Assembly (NCBI GenBank): GCA_001642005.1
Contig: LWCA01000435.1
Coordinates: 1 to 28,424 of the forward strand
DNA from: Intoshia linei
Taxonomy: Eukaryota > Orthonectida > Rhopaluridae
DNA length: 28,424 nt
Reading direction: 5' to 3'
Shown: piece after piece, positions 9,659 to 19,821 of the stretch
How the letters are laid out: each line of letters opens with the position of its first letter
Position numbering within the stretch: position 1 is the stretch's first letter
Notes under the pieces: model-generated
Databases searched by the model: none
What the model saw: the letters and a program-made list of their open reading frames with translations, nothing else
What the model was told of the DNA's origin: nothing
Position numbers and translations under genes: made by a program

Positions 9659-12600
9659 TTATTTTAAAATTAAATTACGTTTGCAACTAAACTCGTTGAG
9701 ATTACTTTTAGTAAAATGTAAGTATCGAGTTACATCGAACCACAGTGCATTTTTCCCTTTAATTGGTATGCATTTAAAATTGATTTTGTTAAATTTCTTT
9801 GAATACACATAACCAATTTCACAATTATAGGTATGCGTATCATTTATTCTTCCGATAGGCAAATCAATAAAATCTCCAATTCTTGTGTGATTACAAATAA
9901 TTTCTAAAATTTACAACTTGATAAAGACTTTATTAATGGGGTTTAACAAATAATCATTTTACGTCATGTAAACTAGACATTCACAACGGGGTTCACAGCA
10001 GTTTTTGGGGTCCATGAAAAATTATTTAGAGAAGTGACAAATAATATTTCGGCAATGATAATTATTTCTAATTAACACCATCTAATTTAATATCTTTTTT
10101 CCATTAAGACTAAATTTACGTGAATATGTTAAATACTCCGTAAAAACAATAATTATATATCTTTTACTTATATAAAATTGACAGTTACAGAATTTAAAAA
10201 ATCCAATTTATAATAGAATATTTCCCAGGGCGTGTTTATATATATTTTTCAATTTCCGAATTTGAGTCCTTCAAGGTAAAAACCCAATTTTCCATTTAGT
10301 TTAAAAAGAAAATCAGTCTAAAAATAAAAAAAAACAAACATTTTAATAAAGATTCTGAGACGTCTTTTACAATCATTAACATTGTCGTAAATCTCAGCCT
10401 TAGAAATGCATACATTAATTGTCAAACCCCAAATTCCCCCTGTTGAAAAAATGAAGAATTTTTTAAAATTTTATAAAAAATAAATTATGGGAAAGTTTTT
10501 AAAATCATAAGCATTATAATAAATAGCAACCTAAAAAATTACATTTTCACGACCAAAACCCCAGATTGCCCTTATTTTAAAATTTAATGAATCAGTAATG
10601 ATAAAGTAAATGTAAAGGTAATGATTTTCAAATGCGTCCGAAAATATGCGTTTTTTAATTTTGAGCTTGGTTTTATTTTTAAAATAAGCTGAAATTGGGT
10701 TTTTTACTTTGAAGGATTCAATTTCAAAAAATGAAATTGCAATTTTTCATCACTATTGAAAAACAGTATTACCTATTGGTGGTTTTTTAAATAAACGGTA
10801 ACACACACACATACAATTTTATATAAGTGAAGGATGTAATGTTTAATTTTTTGGGTCCACAGGTTATTTCAATGCTATTTTAGGGGGCCACAGTGAAAAA
10901 ATGGTTGAGAATGTCCGATGTAAACGATGGAATTTCTACCATAAGTTATGATTAAAATACAAAATTTGAATATAAAAAATACAAATTGGTTGTAAACATT
11001 TTAAAGATATACCGTGACACATTATCTTATTTGATAAATTGAAACCGCCCATTTCGTTGCATTGTGTTTTGTATTGAATATCTTGTTAATACACATCGTG
11101 TATATTTAATCGATAACCATTTTTACAATTTAATAAAATCAAACTTCCATACATATAGTTTTGTTTAACTGTTTCAAAGTGTAGCCACATATATACGCTA
11201 TTTAATGATCCTATGTCGCATTCAACTGCTAAATATATTAATTTTATTCATTTCAGTCAATGTCATAACATTAACGGTACCCAATGGGTGAACTTAAATT
11301 ACATGTGTGCGCTAGACAGGGCCGTGGACAGGGTGGGCTATGACGGCCATATGACCGGACATACAATCATGTGAGGCCTAATATTTTAAGTTACAATAAA
11401 AATAGTTAATTTATAATTTTAAAATCCGTATCAGCGTATATATTTTTTTAAATTCTCCAACTTGTTTAATTTTCAAAAAAAAGGACAATTGGGGTTTTTG
11501 ACCCGTAAGATGTGAGTTTGGGAGGTTGAAATTTATCTTATTATATATCCCGGGAAAAAATTGTAATTGAAATGTAAACTTTATAAAATTCTAAGACTGG
11601 TAGTTATTGAAAAAAACGGGAACACACAGACACACAAACAAATATTAATAATTATATTATAATAGTAAGGATAAATTTAGATATTATTAAATGTAAATTT
11701 ATTCTATTGTGTTTATTCACTTTAGTTTATATAACAAATGTACCAAATTATGTCACAAAAATCAACAATTTATGTTATTTTAATATTAATAGTAATAAAA
11801 TCTAATAATAAAATTTGGTTAATCTATATTTTTGAGTGTTGTACCCAGAGCCGTTTTAAGGTATGGGCAATATGGGCTGTAGCCCAGGGCCACTCATTAA
11901 AATAGGTCCCAAAATTAATAAAAGTACTGTACATTTATATCTTAAAAAGAGGCCCCAATTTATTAAAAAATATTTCACATTTATATCTTCGGAAATAGTT
12001 ATAAGTTTTGAAGTGTGAGAATTCAAATAGGTAGAAACAAAATAGTTTAAATAATCAAAGTTCTGGTAAATATTCAATTTAAAATATATTCTACAATGTT
12101 CACCACATAATATTGACATAAAAACTGTTTCAAATGATAATATTAAACATTAAAACCTTTCTATTAAGTGAATATTTAAAAAAGAAAATAGGAAATCTTT
12201 GATTTTCTATTATTAATTTTCAAAAAAGGCCTCCGGTCCTTTGCTTAGCCCAAGGCCACGAAGTGGCTTAAGACGGCTCTGGTTGTACCGTTTTATCAAT
12301 TAATATTATATATAATAATATATATGTATCAAATGCATACAATAGCACATGTAATATTCCGACATCTGAAATTCTATGAGATCATACATTTCACTTAAAA
12401 TCATCCATTTAGAAGTTGAATCACATATTAAAATAATATTATCTTTGTACATGCTTTCACATCCATCCAAACTAGTAATTTTCAAATATGTATCCACTGA
12501 CCTGGACCTGACCTGGTAACGCATTCCCGGTGAAAAATAATTTTTAATATATTATCAACCAATATTTTTCAAATATTTCGAATTAAAATAAAAATGAAAA

Positions 12601-13030
12601 ATGTAAATATTAATCCTACAATTTCAAAAAAAATGTGTATTGTACGTCTACAGATTTCCAATAAAGACATATGAGTGAAAATCTATATAATTCATTCCTT
12701 CGGAAGTTTTTTCATTGCTACGCAATTTTTAAATTTCAAATTTTTATTTTCATGTCAACTATACTTGTTACAAATTTAACATAAAATGGTAAAAAGAAAA
12801 GTAACATTCACAAGAAAAAAGGCCAAATGGACAAATTTTTAACATCAATCAATAAGTAATCAGTAATCATAATAATAATCAGTAATAATAATATTTATTA
12901 TAAACATTAAATATACCTTGCTGGCAAATGGGACCAACAAACAAATAGTTACATTGACATGATGCTAAAGTAGTATAATTCTGAAATGAAGTGATGCAAA
13001 TCCCTTTATTTAAACACATTTTTTTACAGC
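9659..13030 (-). CDS. 3' exons of a secreted EGF/Sushi-domain protein (partial)
   Basis: Three minus-strand exons that join in frame: 13030-12917, 12496-12395 and 9903-9659 (stop TAA at 9661-9659). The first is a complete EGF-like module with six Cys in the order C-x3-C-x5-C-x13-C-x-C-x8-C. Both of its boundaries are phase 1, as usual for shuffled extracellular modules. The second, also phase 1-1, has two Cys and a Trp (GC..LIC..KW) and resembles half a Sushi module; its acceptor is a choice among nearby AGs. The third is a full Sushi/CCP module: Cys in IIC, YNCEIGY, FKC and FSC, with the expected Trp before the last Cys. There is no membrane segment before the stop, so the product is probably secreted. 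The 5' end (signal peptide, earlier modules) was not found; it should lie right of 13030, where an EML-type gene starts within 350 bp. The 2491-bp last intron is full of transposons. Confidence 0.7.
9974..10917. mobile_element. hAT-type element split by a second insertion
   Basis: Ends are TAGACATTCACAAC on the left and GTTGAGAATGTCCG on the right (inverted: CGGACATTCTCAAC). The flanking 8-bp duplication is perfect: atgtaaac at 9966-9973 and 10918-10925. Both ends carry the GGGGTCCAC / GTGGCCCCC blocks also seen at 14190-14842, so the two are one family. A family A element (10159-10835) lies inside; removing it leaves about 267 bp of host element. No transposase. Confidence 0.85.
10159..10835. 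mobile_element. Repeat family A element with both ends (677 bp), nested
   Basis: Starts ATCTTTTACTTATATAAAAT and ends with its near-inverse, ATTTTATATAAGTGAAGGAT, giving inverted repeats of about 22 bp with two mismatches. The interior is made of the roughly 120-bp units of family A in both orientations, plus a (CA)n tract near the right end. It has no open reading frame. It was inserted into the older hAT element 9974-10917. I could not define its target duplication. Confidence 0.75.
11317..11672. mobile_element. Possible hAT end and truncated family A copy
   Basis: CAGGGCCGTGGACAGGGTGG at 11317 looks like a hAT left end, but its right end was not found. From about 11400 the sequence matches the family A interior (GGGTTTTTGACCCGTAAGATG near 11492-11512) and ends near 11672 with a CACACA tract and AGTAAGGAT. 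Boundaries are approximate. Confidence 0.5.
11846..12281. mobile_element. hAT-type MITE, copy 2 (436 bp)
   Basis: Same ends as the copy at 4964: CAGAGCCGTTTTAAGG on the left and ACGGCTCTG on the right, with shared GGGCC subterminal blocks. A perfect 8-bp target duplication, gttgtacc, lies at 11838-11845 and 12282-12289. It is non-coding and lies in the last intron of the EGF/Sushi gene. The two copies differ in length because the interior has diverged. Confidence 0.92.
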
Positions 13031-13379
13031 CTAAATTGAAATAAATGTGTATCTAATCATTTTTTATATCTACATCTATAAAACATNGAAGACACACACA
13101 AACAAATATTGCGTAGCATATTATATAAGTAAGGAATATAATTAATAATATTATATAGTAGATAATAAAATATAGATAATAGATATATAAATACAATCTG
13201 TATATAATATTTAAATTTTTGTATAAAAATATAGAACTCAGTTCGATCTGATAACACTGGCCTAGAATGAACAATGTTCATTGAACATACATAGTAAATA
13301 TAATTACTCTTAACCAAAAAGTAACAAATAATGAATTTTTTGGTTTAGATTAGTTTAAAATTATGTAAATTATGTTTAC
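13031..13379. other. Gap between EGF/Sushi and EML exons, with a family A end
   Basis: About 350 bp of AT-rich DNA. A family A right end (CACACACAAACAAATATTGC...TATATAAGTAAGGA) lies at about 13092-13136. There is one ambiguous base at 13087. Minus-strand open frames here encode only hydrophobic, low-complexity sequence. I could not find the missing EML 3' exons or the missing 5' exon of the EGF gene. Confidence 0.5.
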
Positions 13380-14141
13380 GTTTTTTCGAATGTATGGGTA
13401 TTTGTACAAAATGACATTTCCAAAGTCGTCTCCAGTCGCCAGAAGCGATTCATTGCTTTCTTGGCATTTTATAACATCGCATGTGTTTATATCACTTCCA
13501 TCAATGCCTTCCTTCCAAATACCTACCCAAATGTTATATGAACAATAGAATAATTGCACGTACCAGATACGTTAAATTCAATTGTACAATATTTTGTGGC
13601 CCATTTTTCATTTGAATATTGACTCCTGTTGACTTCTTGTTGTTTTGTTTTAATATTCCCTATACATCATTGATGTGAAAATATATAATTACAAAATAAC
13701 AGGTCGTTGGAAGCGGAATTTGATCGCATAAAATTTCCATTTCTAGTAAAATCAATATGCTTTACGAAACTTGAATGCCCCTAAAATGGATACCTTTTAG
13801 TTCTAAATAAAAAGTAATTATCACCTTAAAGACATGGTATAATGATAGTAATTCTTCAGATTCAAAAACGTTGAATATATAAATATAATTGTCTCCACCA
13901 CCAACTCCCAGGTATTTCTTGTCTAAATCAATGATATTGTAAATAAATAAAAACACATTTCACTGATGATTATGATTTAAAATTTACCTTCAGTCATTGT
14001 TATGCATGACAAATATTCTTTTGATATTTTTTTTGAGTACAAACATATTAATTCTTCTTTATTATAAATTTCTAACGTTCCACATTTCGATCCAATGTAA
14101 ATATTTCCATTGGTTGACATATAACAGCTCATGATAGTAAC
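13380..14141 (-). CDS. EML-type (echinoderm microtubule-associated) WD-repeat protein, 5 internal exons
   Basis: Exons 14141-13988, 13922-13825, 13780-13693, 13659-13564 and 13522-13380 join without frame breaks into 193 residues. The match is to the C-terminal propeller of EML proteins, which bind microtubules through HELP-WD beta-propellers. Visible signatures are KYLGVGGGDNYIYIFNV (family: YLAVGxxDNxIxxY), GHSSFVKHIDF, SNSASNDLLFW (family: SNSGDYEILYW), VSGIWKEGIDGSDIN (family: VFGIWxEGxDGTDIN) and LLATGDDFGNVILYKYP. The four introns are only 65, 44, 33 and 41 nt. The N-terminal HELP domain and most WD repeats should lie right of 14141 but were not found; a possible further WD-like stretch (FLNGSATYKK) sits just beyond the hAT insertion. 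The last repeat, expected left of 13380, is also missing. Either more exons lie in unrecognised DNA or the gene is decayed. Confidence 0.82.
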
Positions 14142-14189
14142 CTATCAATTTAATATTACAATTTTTTAAATATAAAAGGTGATATATAC

Positions 14190-14842
14190 CAGCCATTCTC
14201 AACGTGGTTTATGTGGGCCCCTTGGGGTCCACAGCAGTTTTTTTGGGGTCCATGAAAATTATATACATTTATTACATATTATAGACAATTTCAGTAACAT
14301 TAAGTCGTTTTTAAAACATAAACGCTCAGAAATACTAATATAAAACGTGCAAATCATGTAAAAGTAAATTCTTTGGTATTAAATTAAATTACTTACAAGT
14401 GTAAAAACTTATTGATGATTAATAAAAAAAAGCTTTAAATTTTAAATTGAAAATGAAACAAAACATCAGTCAATATTCATGATTCTATGAAACATTAACC
14501 AAAGGATATAATATATTAATTCTTCACAGGGAAGATAGATATTATAGACTTTTTATTGATCTGATAAAATATGTAGTAAACAATTAATAATGTACTGTAA
14601 ACAATACATAAAAAACATGTTCCATTTTGGGAACATTGACGGGTTAAAGGTTAATATTAATAGTTCATTAAGTGTATCACCTCGCAAAAATAGAGTACTC
14701 CATGTCTTTTGACCATCATTCGTTTCACCCAAATGTAATATTTCATTAAAAATTGTCATTATTATTAATTTTTTGGGGGGTCCATAGGTTTTTTGTAATA
14801 TCATCTTATTGGTTCACAGCGAAAAAGGATTGAGAATGCCTG
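14190..14842. mobile_element. hAT-type element (653 bp)
   Basis: Inverted ends CAGCCATTCTCAA and TTGAGAATGCCTG (12 of 13 bp pair) are flanked by a perfect 8-bp duplication, atatatac, at 14182-14189 and 14843-14850. Both ends carry GGGGTCCA blocks. No transposase is encoded; the minus-strand open frame inside (14553-14804) resembles nothing known. It lies about 50 bp upstream, in transcriptional terms, of the first recognised EML exon. Confidence 0.9.
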
Positions 14843-14850
14843 ATATATAC

Positions 14851-16620
14851 AAATGATCATTTTTTTATAAGTCGCAGACCCATTTAAAAATAATNGTAGC
14901 AATGAATTATATATATTTTTACTCATAATTTTTTATTGGAAATGTGTAGACGTTCAATGCTTATTTTTTTTAAAATTGTAGGCTCAATATATACATTTTC
15001 AATTTTTATGTTAATCGAAATATTTGAAAAATACTGGTTGATACAAGGACAACTTAAACCTTTAATGTTAAACCTTAAATTATTTTTGACCGGGAATACG
15101 TAGTTTTCTGGTGTTGAAATTTTGTATTTATATTAACTGGAATAAGCTCTATCAGAATAATCTTTTTTTTTAATTTTCGGACCTTTAATTATTTCACATT
15201 TTTTGTTTTAATCTTATATTGCGGAAAAAGAATTATGAATATTAAATCTTTTTTGACCGTGAAGGGATCACTTATTCAGATTGAATTTTTTTGTGTGTGT
15301 TAACAGAATACAACGGTACCACCTGTATTTTTTTTTAAATTCTAGTGCTGTTTTCATTAATAAAAAAAGATAATTAGGGGTTTTTGCCCTGAATATATAT
15401 TTTTTTTTAAATTTATGATAATGTTTATGATTTTAAAATTCGCTTTAGCGTATATATTTTTTAAATTTTACAACTCGTTTGATTTTCAAAAAGAAGGACA
15501 ACTGGGGTTTTTGACCCGTAAGATGTGAAATTGGGAGGTTGAAATTTATCTTATTATACGTCCAGGAAAAAACTGTAATTGAAATGTGGTCCTTTTTGCG
15601 ACCCAATGCATATTACGAACAACCAAACATTTGACGAGAATTCAGATATAGTAATTAGTAATTTGTCGGAAATTTTAAATCGAAGAATCAAATTCAATTT
15701 ATCATTGCATAATTTATTAATTTATTATTATTTATTAGTATCAATTTATTCCATATATTGAGATTTCTGTATTCAGATCTGAGCTTATCGTACCCGAGTC
15801 TACTCTTCATGGGATTTTTGATTTTCAGGGGGATCGACTATGATGGCTCTGCTTTGGCTGCACCCATATGTCATCACTTCATTTCAAAATCCATGAATAT
15901 TGATGAAAATATTTAAATAACATAATTAATATTAATTTAATATGTATGATTGATACTTATTTTGCTATTCTACCATTATTAATTTTTTTCTATATTTGGT
16001 GATGTTTAATTATACCATAAATTTTTTGATAAAACTGTTTTATATTTTACTTTTTATAATAATGTAAAGTAATAGAATAAGCTAAAAATACTGTGAAGTA
16101 ATTAATTAAAAATAATTTTGAGATTTACTTTTTACTATTTATATCGAGAATAACCTACAATTACATAAATTTTGCTATATAACTATTAATATTTAGATTG
16201 TTATAGTTATTTGCGATTCTTTGACATTCGCGGTTTATTTGAACAGTTTTTGCAACTATTTTTGTCAAAATATATAACCTGTGCGTTAATATTTACATAT
16301 TAAAATATTTAAAAAAGTTTAAATTTAAATTTAAACAGAATTTGACATTAATTTAACTTTATTTTCAAAACTTCATTCAAGTTTAAAAACCCATGTACTT
16401 CATATGAAGTATATAACATATACGGTGACAAAAGTAGTGATATACATCCAGACAACCACTCTATCACATAAATTTTGTAAATTGTGATTAAAATTATCAA
16501 AATTTGAAAAAAAATATTTTTTTAACAAAATATGTAGTGATATATCGCTTTCATACTAATCGAGAATCTCGATTCCAGATTTGAATATATATTTTTGATA
16601 TAACTCACTTGTGATGTCTA
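14851..16620. other. Repeat-rich spacer with family A units
   Basis: About 15090-15588 is family A interior in the orientation with GGGTTTTTGACCCG, cut off abruptly at about 15588 in the middle of a block that continues in other copies. A hAT-like right end (GATGGCTCTG) lies near 15843-15852, without a partner. The short plus-strand open frame 15579-15761 straddles the family A breakpoint, so I do not call it a gene. An ambiguous base lies at 14895. Confidence 0.5.
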
Positions 16621-16690
16621 ACTGGCAGAGTGGTTATAGTCATATAATTGTATTATGCGTGGCTAGGTTCGAATCAAGATTTTGACATTT
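16621..16690 (+). repeat. tRNA-like sequence (possible SINE head)
   Basis: ACTGGCAGAGTGG (16621-16633) fits an RNA polymerase III A box. GGTTCGAATC (16666-16675) fits a B box at tRNA-like spacing. The T-stem flanking TTCGAAT does not pair well and no acceptor stem is obvious, so it is not a functional tRNA gene. It may be a tRNA pseudogene or the head of a SINE. Confidence 0.45.
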
Positions 16691-18195
16691 TTTTATTTAA
16701 GATGAACTTATCAGAGTTTTTATCTGCCAATCGTTACAAAATATATAATTAATTTCAACTTCTCGCGAGTCGCGTCCCTTAGAGACTGTAACGCCGGTCG
16801 ATAAACCATGACATAGAAAATACTTATATACTATAATATATCTATATTTTTATATAATGTTATTCCACAACTATAAATGTCACCTACATGTAATTTTACC
16901 AGTACCTATAATTATTGCGAGATTAAATTAGAAGATCCATAAAGGTAAGTAAAACTGTTATTTTTTAATTATGTTTACTTGAACTAATTTTACTTATCAA
17001 TTTGATATTATCGAGTATCTGAAATATCAGCAATTATTGTGATACCCATGATGATATTTACATGAACTAATTTTGAAAGGCATACATTAACACTAAATTT
17101 GTACAATGTATATGTAAAAATTTAAATTTTATATTGTTTATTCTATAAACATTTCAAGAAAACAATTTCATGAAAAACATGTTCATTTGAACAATTTTGA
17201 ATATTTATTCACAACAAAACATGGGATTCACAAGTTTCGTACATGTGAGTTAATGTGACCAGAAAAATACGTAATATCACTTTTAGTTTATTTGATATAA
17301 ATTTTAAGCCAAAAATTTTTATTTGTTATCATAGATAAGTAGTATTTTATGAATAATTATATTATATATTATATATATTTATTATTATTATTAATATATN
17401 AAATTGAATATTTTCAAAATGTTCATATGGTGGAAGGCTGCCCTTTTGATATATTTAAATTTTGAAATTCTAGGGCTATTTTCATTAAAAAAAAGGGTTA
17501 TTTGGGGTTTTGGCCCTGAAGATATAATTTTTGTAAATTTAAATTTATGCTAATGTTTATGATTTTAAAATCCGTATCAGCGTATATACTTTTTTTAAAT
17601 TCTCCAACTCGTTTGATTTCAAAAAGAAGGACAATTGAAGTTTTTGACCCGTAAGATGTGAAATTGGGAGGTTGAAATTTATCTTATTATACGGTTTTTG
17701 ACCCTTAAGATGTGAAATTGGGAGGTTGAAATTTATCTTATTATACGCGGAAAAAATTGATTGAAATGTGGACTTTATAAAATTCTAAGACTGGTAATTA
17801 TTTACATAAAGTGGAACACACACACACAAACAAAAATCGCGTAGCATACTATATAAGTAAGGATAATTTTATTTTATCTTCATATTAATTATTTACTATA
17901 CTATATGGACTGTTTAATTAAGTTGTATGAGGATTACTGAGTCTAACTGTAAATAAATATAAAAATAATTTTTCGTGTAAAAATAAAATTTTTAATGTAT
18001 CGATTTAGAATGAATCTATAAATAAATATTTGCAGTGAGTAGTCTCGTTAAATACTTCATTGTATAATTATTATAAAGTAGATTCAATTTATACACCTGT
18101 TAATTATGCTGAAAATATATGTATTAGCATAGCACAAACATAAAAATGAAAAAAAATTGAAATTTATACTTATTACTAATTCCTTAATTTAACAG
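16691..18195. other. Spacer: repeat family A and AT-rich DNA
   Basis: A less AT-rich patch (about 16762-16812, with CGCGAGTCGCG) and a consensus 5' splice site (AAG|GTAAGT near 16945) could belong to an untranslated first exon, but nothing connects them to a gene. 17440-17872 is a family A copy ending CACACACACACAAAC...TATATAAGTAAGGAT. An ambiguous base lies at 17400 in an AT tract. No EARS2-like upstream exons were seen. Confidence 0.4.
17640..17747 (+). repeat. 54-bp tandem duplication inside a family A copy
   Basis: 17640-17693 and 17694-17747 are head-to-tail copies differing at one base (ACCCG versus ACCCT). It is a recent local duplication within the transposon-derived unit. Confidence 0.9.
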
Positions 18196-18725
18196 AAAAC
18201 ACAATATTACTTGTTCCAAAACGTACATTGATAAAATTTACAATCTCTATCAAGTAAATTATTTTAAATGCGTAAATTTAACTTTAAAACAACGTATAGA
18301 AAAGAATTTCGCGAATTAATGATTTTGAATTGCCTGAATTTAATTACCTTTGGAAAAAATTGGATGTAAATGTTATTTTATTAAAAATTGGGTCAAACAA
18401 CCAAGAATGCTTGAAAATTGTCTCACTATTATTGAACCAACTATCTGATATTGACGGAGAAAAGATCGATAATTTTAATTGCATCATCAAAAAAGCAATT
18501 TTAAGATATAATGAAGAAAGTGACGTAAAAATTGACATGAAAAAATCCTTGTCAATTATTAGAATCATTTTAACAAATTGCCCTGTAATTATTAAAATTT
18601 AATTTATTTATCAACAAATTTAGACTGGTCCTCCCATTCAAGACGTTATACGTGTAATTGGTAAAAATGAAACTATTAAGCGTTTATCTTGTATTTGTTC
18701 TTGTGTAACCAATAAACATATTTGA
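18196..18725 (+). CDS. C-terminal exons of mitochondrial-type glutamyl-tRNA synthetase (EARS2-like), partial
   Basis: Exons 18196-18253, 18300-18584 and 18624-18725 (stop TGA) join in phase across introns of 46 and 39 nt into about 147 residues. They follow the anticodon-binding C-terminus of EARS2: YIDKIYNLYQKRISRINDFE, then EFNYLWKK (family: YSYLW), a helical region, then MKKSLSIIRIILT (family: MKLLRxALSG), and after the 39-nt intron GPPIQDVIRVIG (family: GPPVxEMMxxLG). EARS2 charges mitochondrial tRNA-Glu. The catalytic Rossmann domain, with its HIGH-like and KMSKS-like motifs, was not found upstream within the window, although the first exon begins in the middle of a codon. The gene therefore has distant 5' exons hidden in repeats, or this is a truncated copy. 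Assignment rests on remembered family patterns and is divergent in places. Confidence 0.7.
18711..18716 (+). terminator. Possible poly(A) signal inside the last codons of the EARS2-like gene
   Basis: AATAAA forms the in-frame codons AAT AAA just before the CAT ATT TGA end of the reading frame. Cleavage at the usual distance would leave only some 5-20 nt of 3' untranslated RNA. Confidence 0.4.
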
Positions 18726-18870
18726 GTCAAATGTTGGTCAGTAGTCAGTGTTTTAGTTTATCTCAGAGTAAATAGATTGTGTTTTGCTGTATCCGTGTTC
18801 ACTGTAATAATTGGCACAATAGTTTAGATTTAATTTTCATTAACGTGACTGTATAAATAATTGCTAGAAT

Positions 18871-19250
18871 ATGAACGACGAATCGCAAAAAAGTGTAAAT
18901 TTCAGTAAACCTACTCCAACAAGTCTTGGACATTTTAATTCGGGTAATTTGAATTTATTGTTTATTCTGATTAATTGTAATGGTTAGATAATGCTGTAAA
19001 GAAAAACTCTGAAAATGTGGATTTTTCAGGATCAAAAAATTGGAATTTTCATAACTTGAATCTTGAAACCAAACAAAACTATTCCGTTATCCTATTTAAA
19101 AACAACCCTGAAAAATCAGTTATTAAAGATTTAAATGATGCGAAAAAGTGGATTGGTAGTGACTCTCGGTTTGACAACATGACAAATCATGAAGAATATT
19201 TTTATAAACTTGGCTGCGTCATGGAAAACCACTTTTCATTGCTTAAGTAG
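18871..19250 (+). CDS. Unrecognised 111-residue protein, 2 exons
   Basis: Exons 18871-18943 and 18988-19250 are joined across a 44-nt GT..AG intron that splits a codon (G|AT, Asp). The start is the first ATG after the EARS2-like gene, 145 bp downstream of its stop. The protein is hydrophilic and shows no signal peptide or membrane segment. The first half is Ser/Asn/Lys-rich and looks disordered (KPTPTSLGHFNS). The second half is richer in charged and aromatic residues (DLNDAKKWIGSDSRFDN, EEYFYKLGCVMENHFSLLK) and may form helices. I recognise no family. Even codon structure, a splice junction that restores the frame and a compact neighbourhood argue that it is real. Confidence 0.65.
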
Positions 19251-19821
19251 ATTTTATTAACAATTTATATTAAATTTTTCTTTTACTACATATAATTTTA
19301 ATTCATTTATAAATTTACAAAAATCAATGACATTAATTGTAATTTTGAAAACATTTCATGAATTTATAATTTGACGGATAATCATAAGGAAAAAATTTGC
19401 CAAATTATGAAAAATGGTGACAATAATAGTTGACATTAGTTTTTATTTGATGAGTAAAAGTTACATGTTTTGATTCATTTATATTCAATATATCTGAATT
19501 CTATTTGGGATAATCTTGGTATAAGACTCGTGCAAGTGGCTATTGAATCGATAAATTGATATAATTGGAAATTTAATCAAGTTTTCGGGCAATTGAATTA
19601 AAATCTCATCAAAGTCAAATAGGACACATTGTTCTCATTTTAGCGACCCTAAAATTTTCAATTTTTCAAAACATTATTTAAAAATACTCGACTTTCGTTT
19701 TGTTACAATTTACCTATTCTGATCTATATTGATTTTTTTAATTACTTTTATATTACAATACCACTACGTAATACTTTTGCAAATGCTTTGATACTTTTTC
19801 CAACCAAGCAATCATTTGTAT
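19251..19821. other. Intergenic spacer before the Di-Ras gene
   Basis: AT-rich with no exon recognised. It must contain the Di-Ras promoter, but no TATA or initiator element stands out from the AT background. Confidence 0.4.

Noticed and set aside
12786-12842. Short plus-strand frame MVKRKVTFTRKKAKW with a second RVxF-like motif
   Set aside because: Only 18 codons, with no supporting gene structure. It is probably chance in a Lys-rich AT background.
13053-13317. Two overlapping hydrophobic open frames on the minus strand
   Set aside because: They are low-complexity Ile/Tyr/Leu text from AT-rich DNA overlapping a family A end and an ambiguous base. They offer no in-phase join to the EGF exon.
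15579-15761. Plus-strand 60-codon open frame
   Set aside because: Its first codons come from a family A repeat and the rest matches no family. There is no splice evidence.
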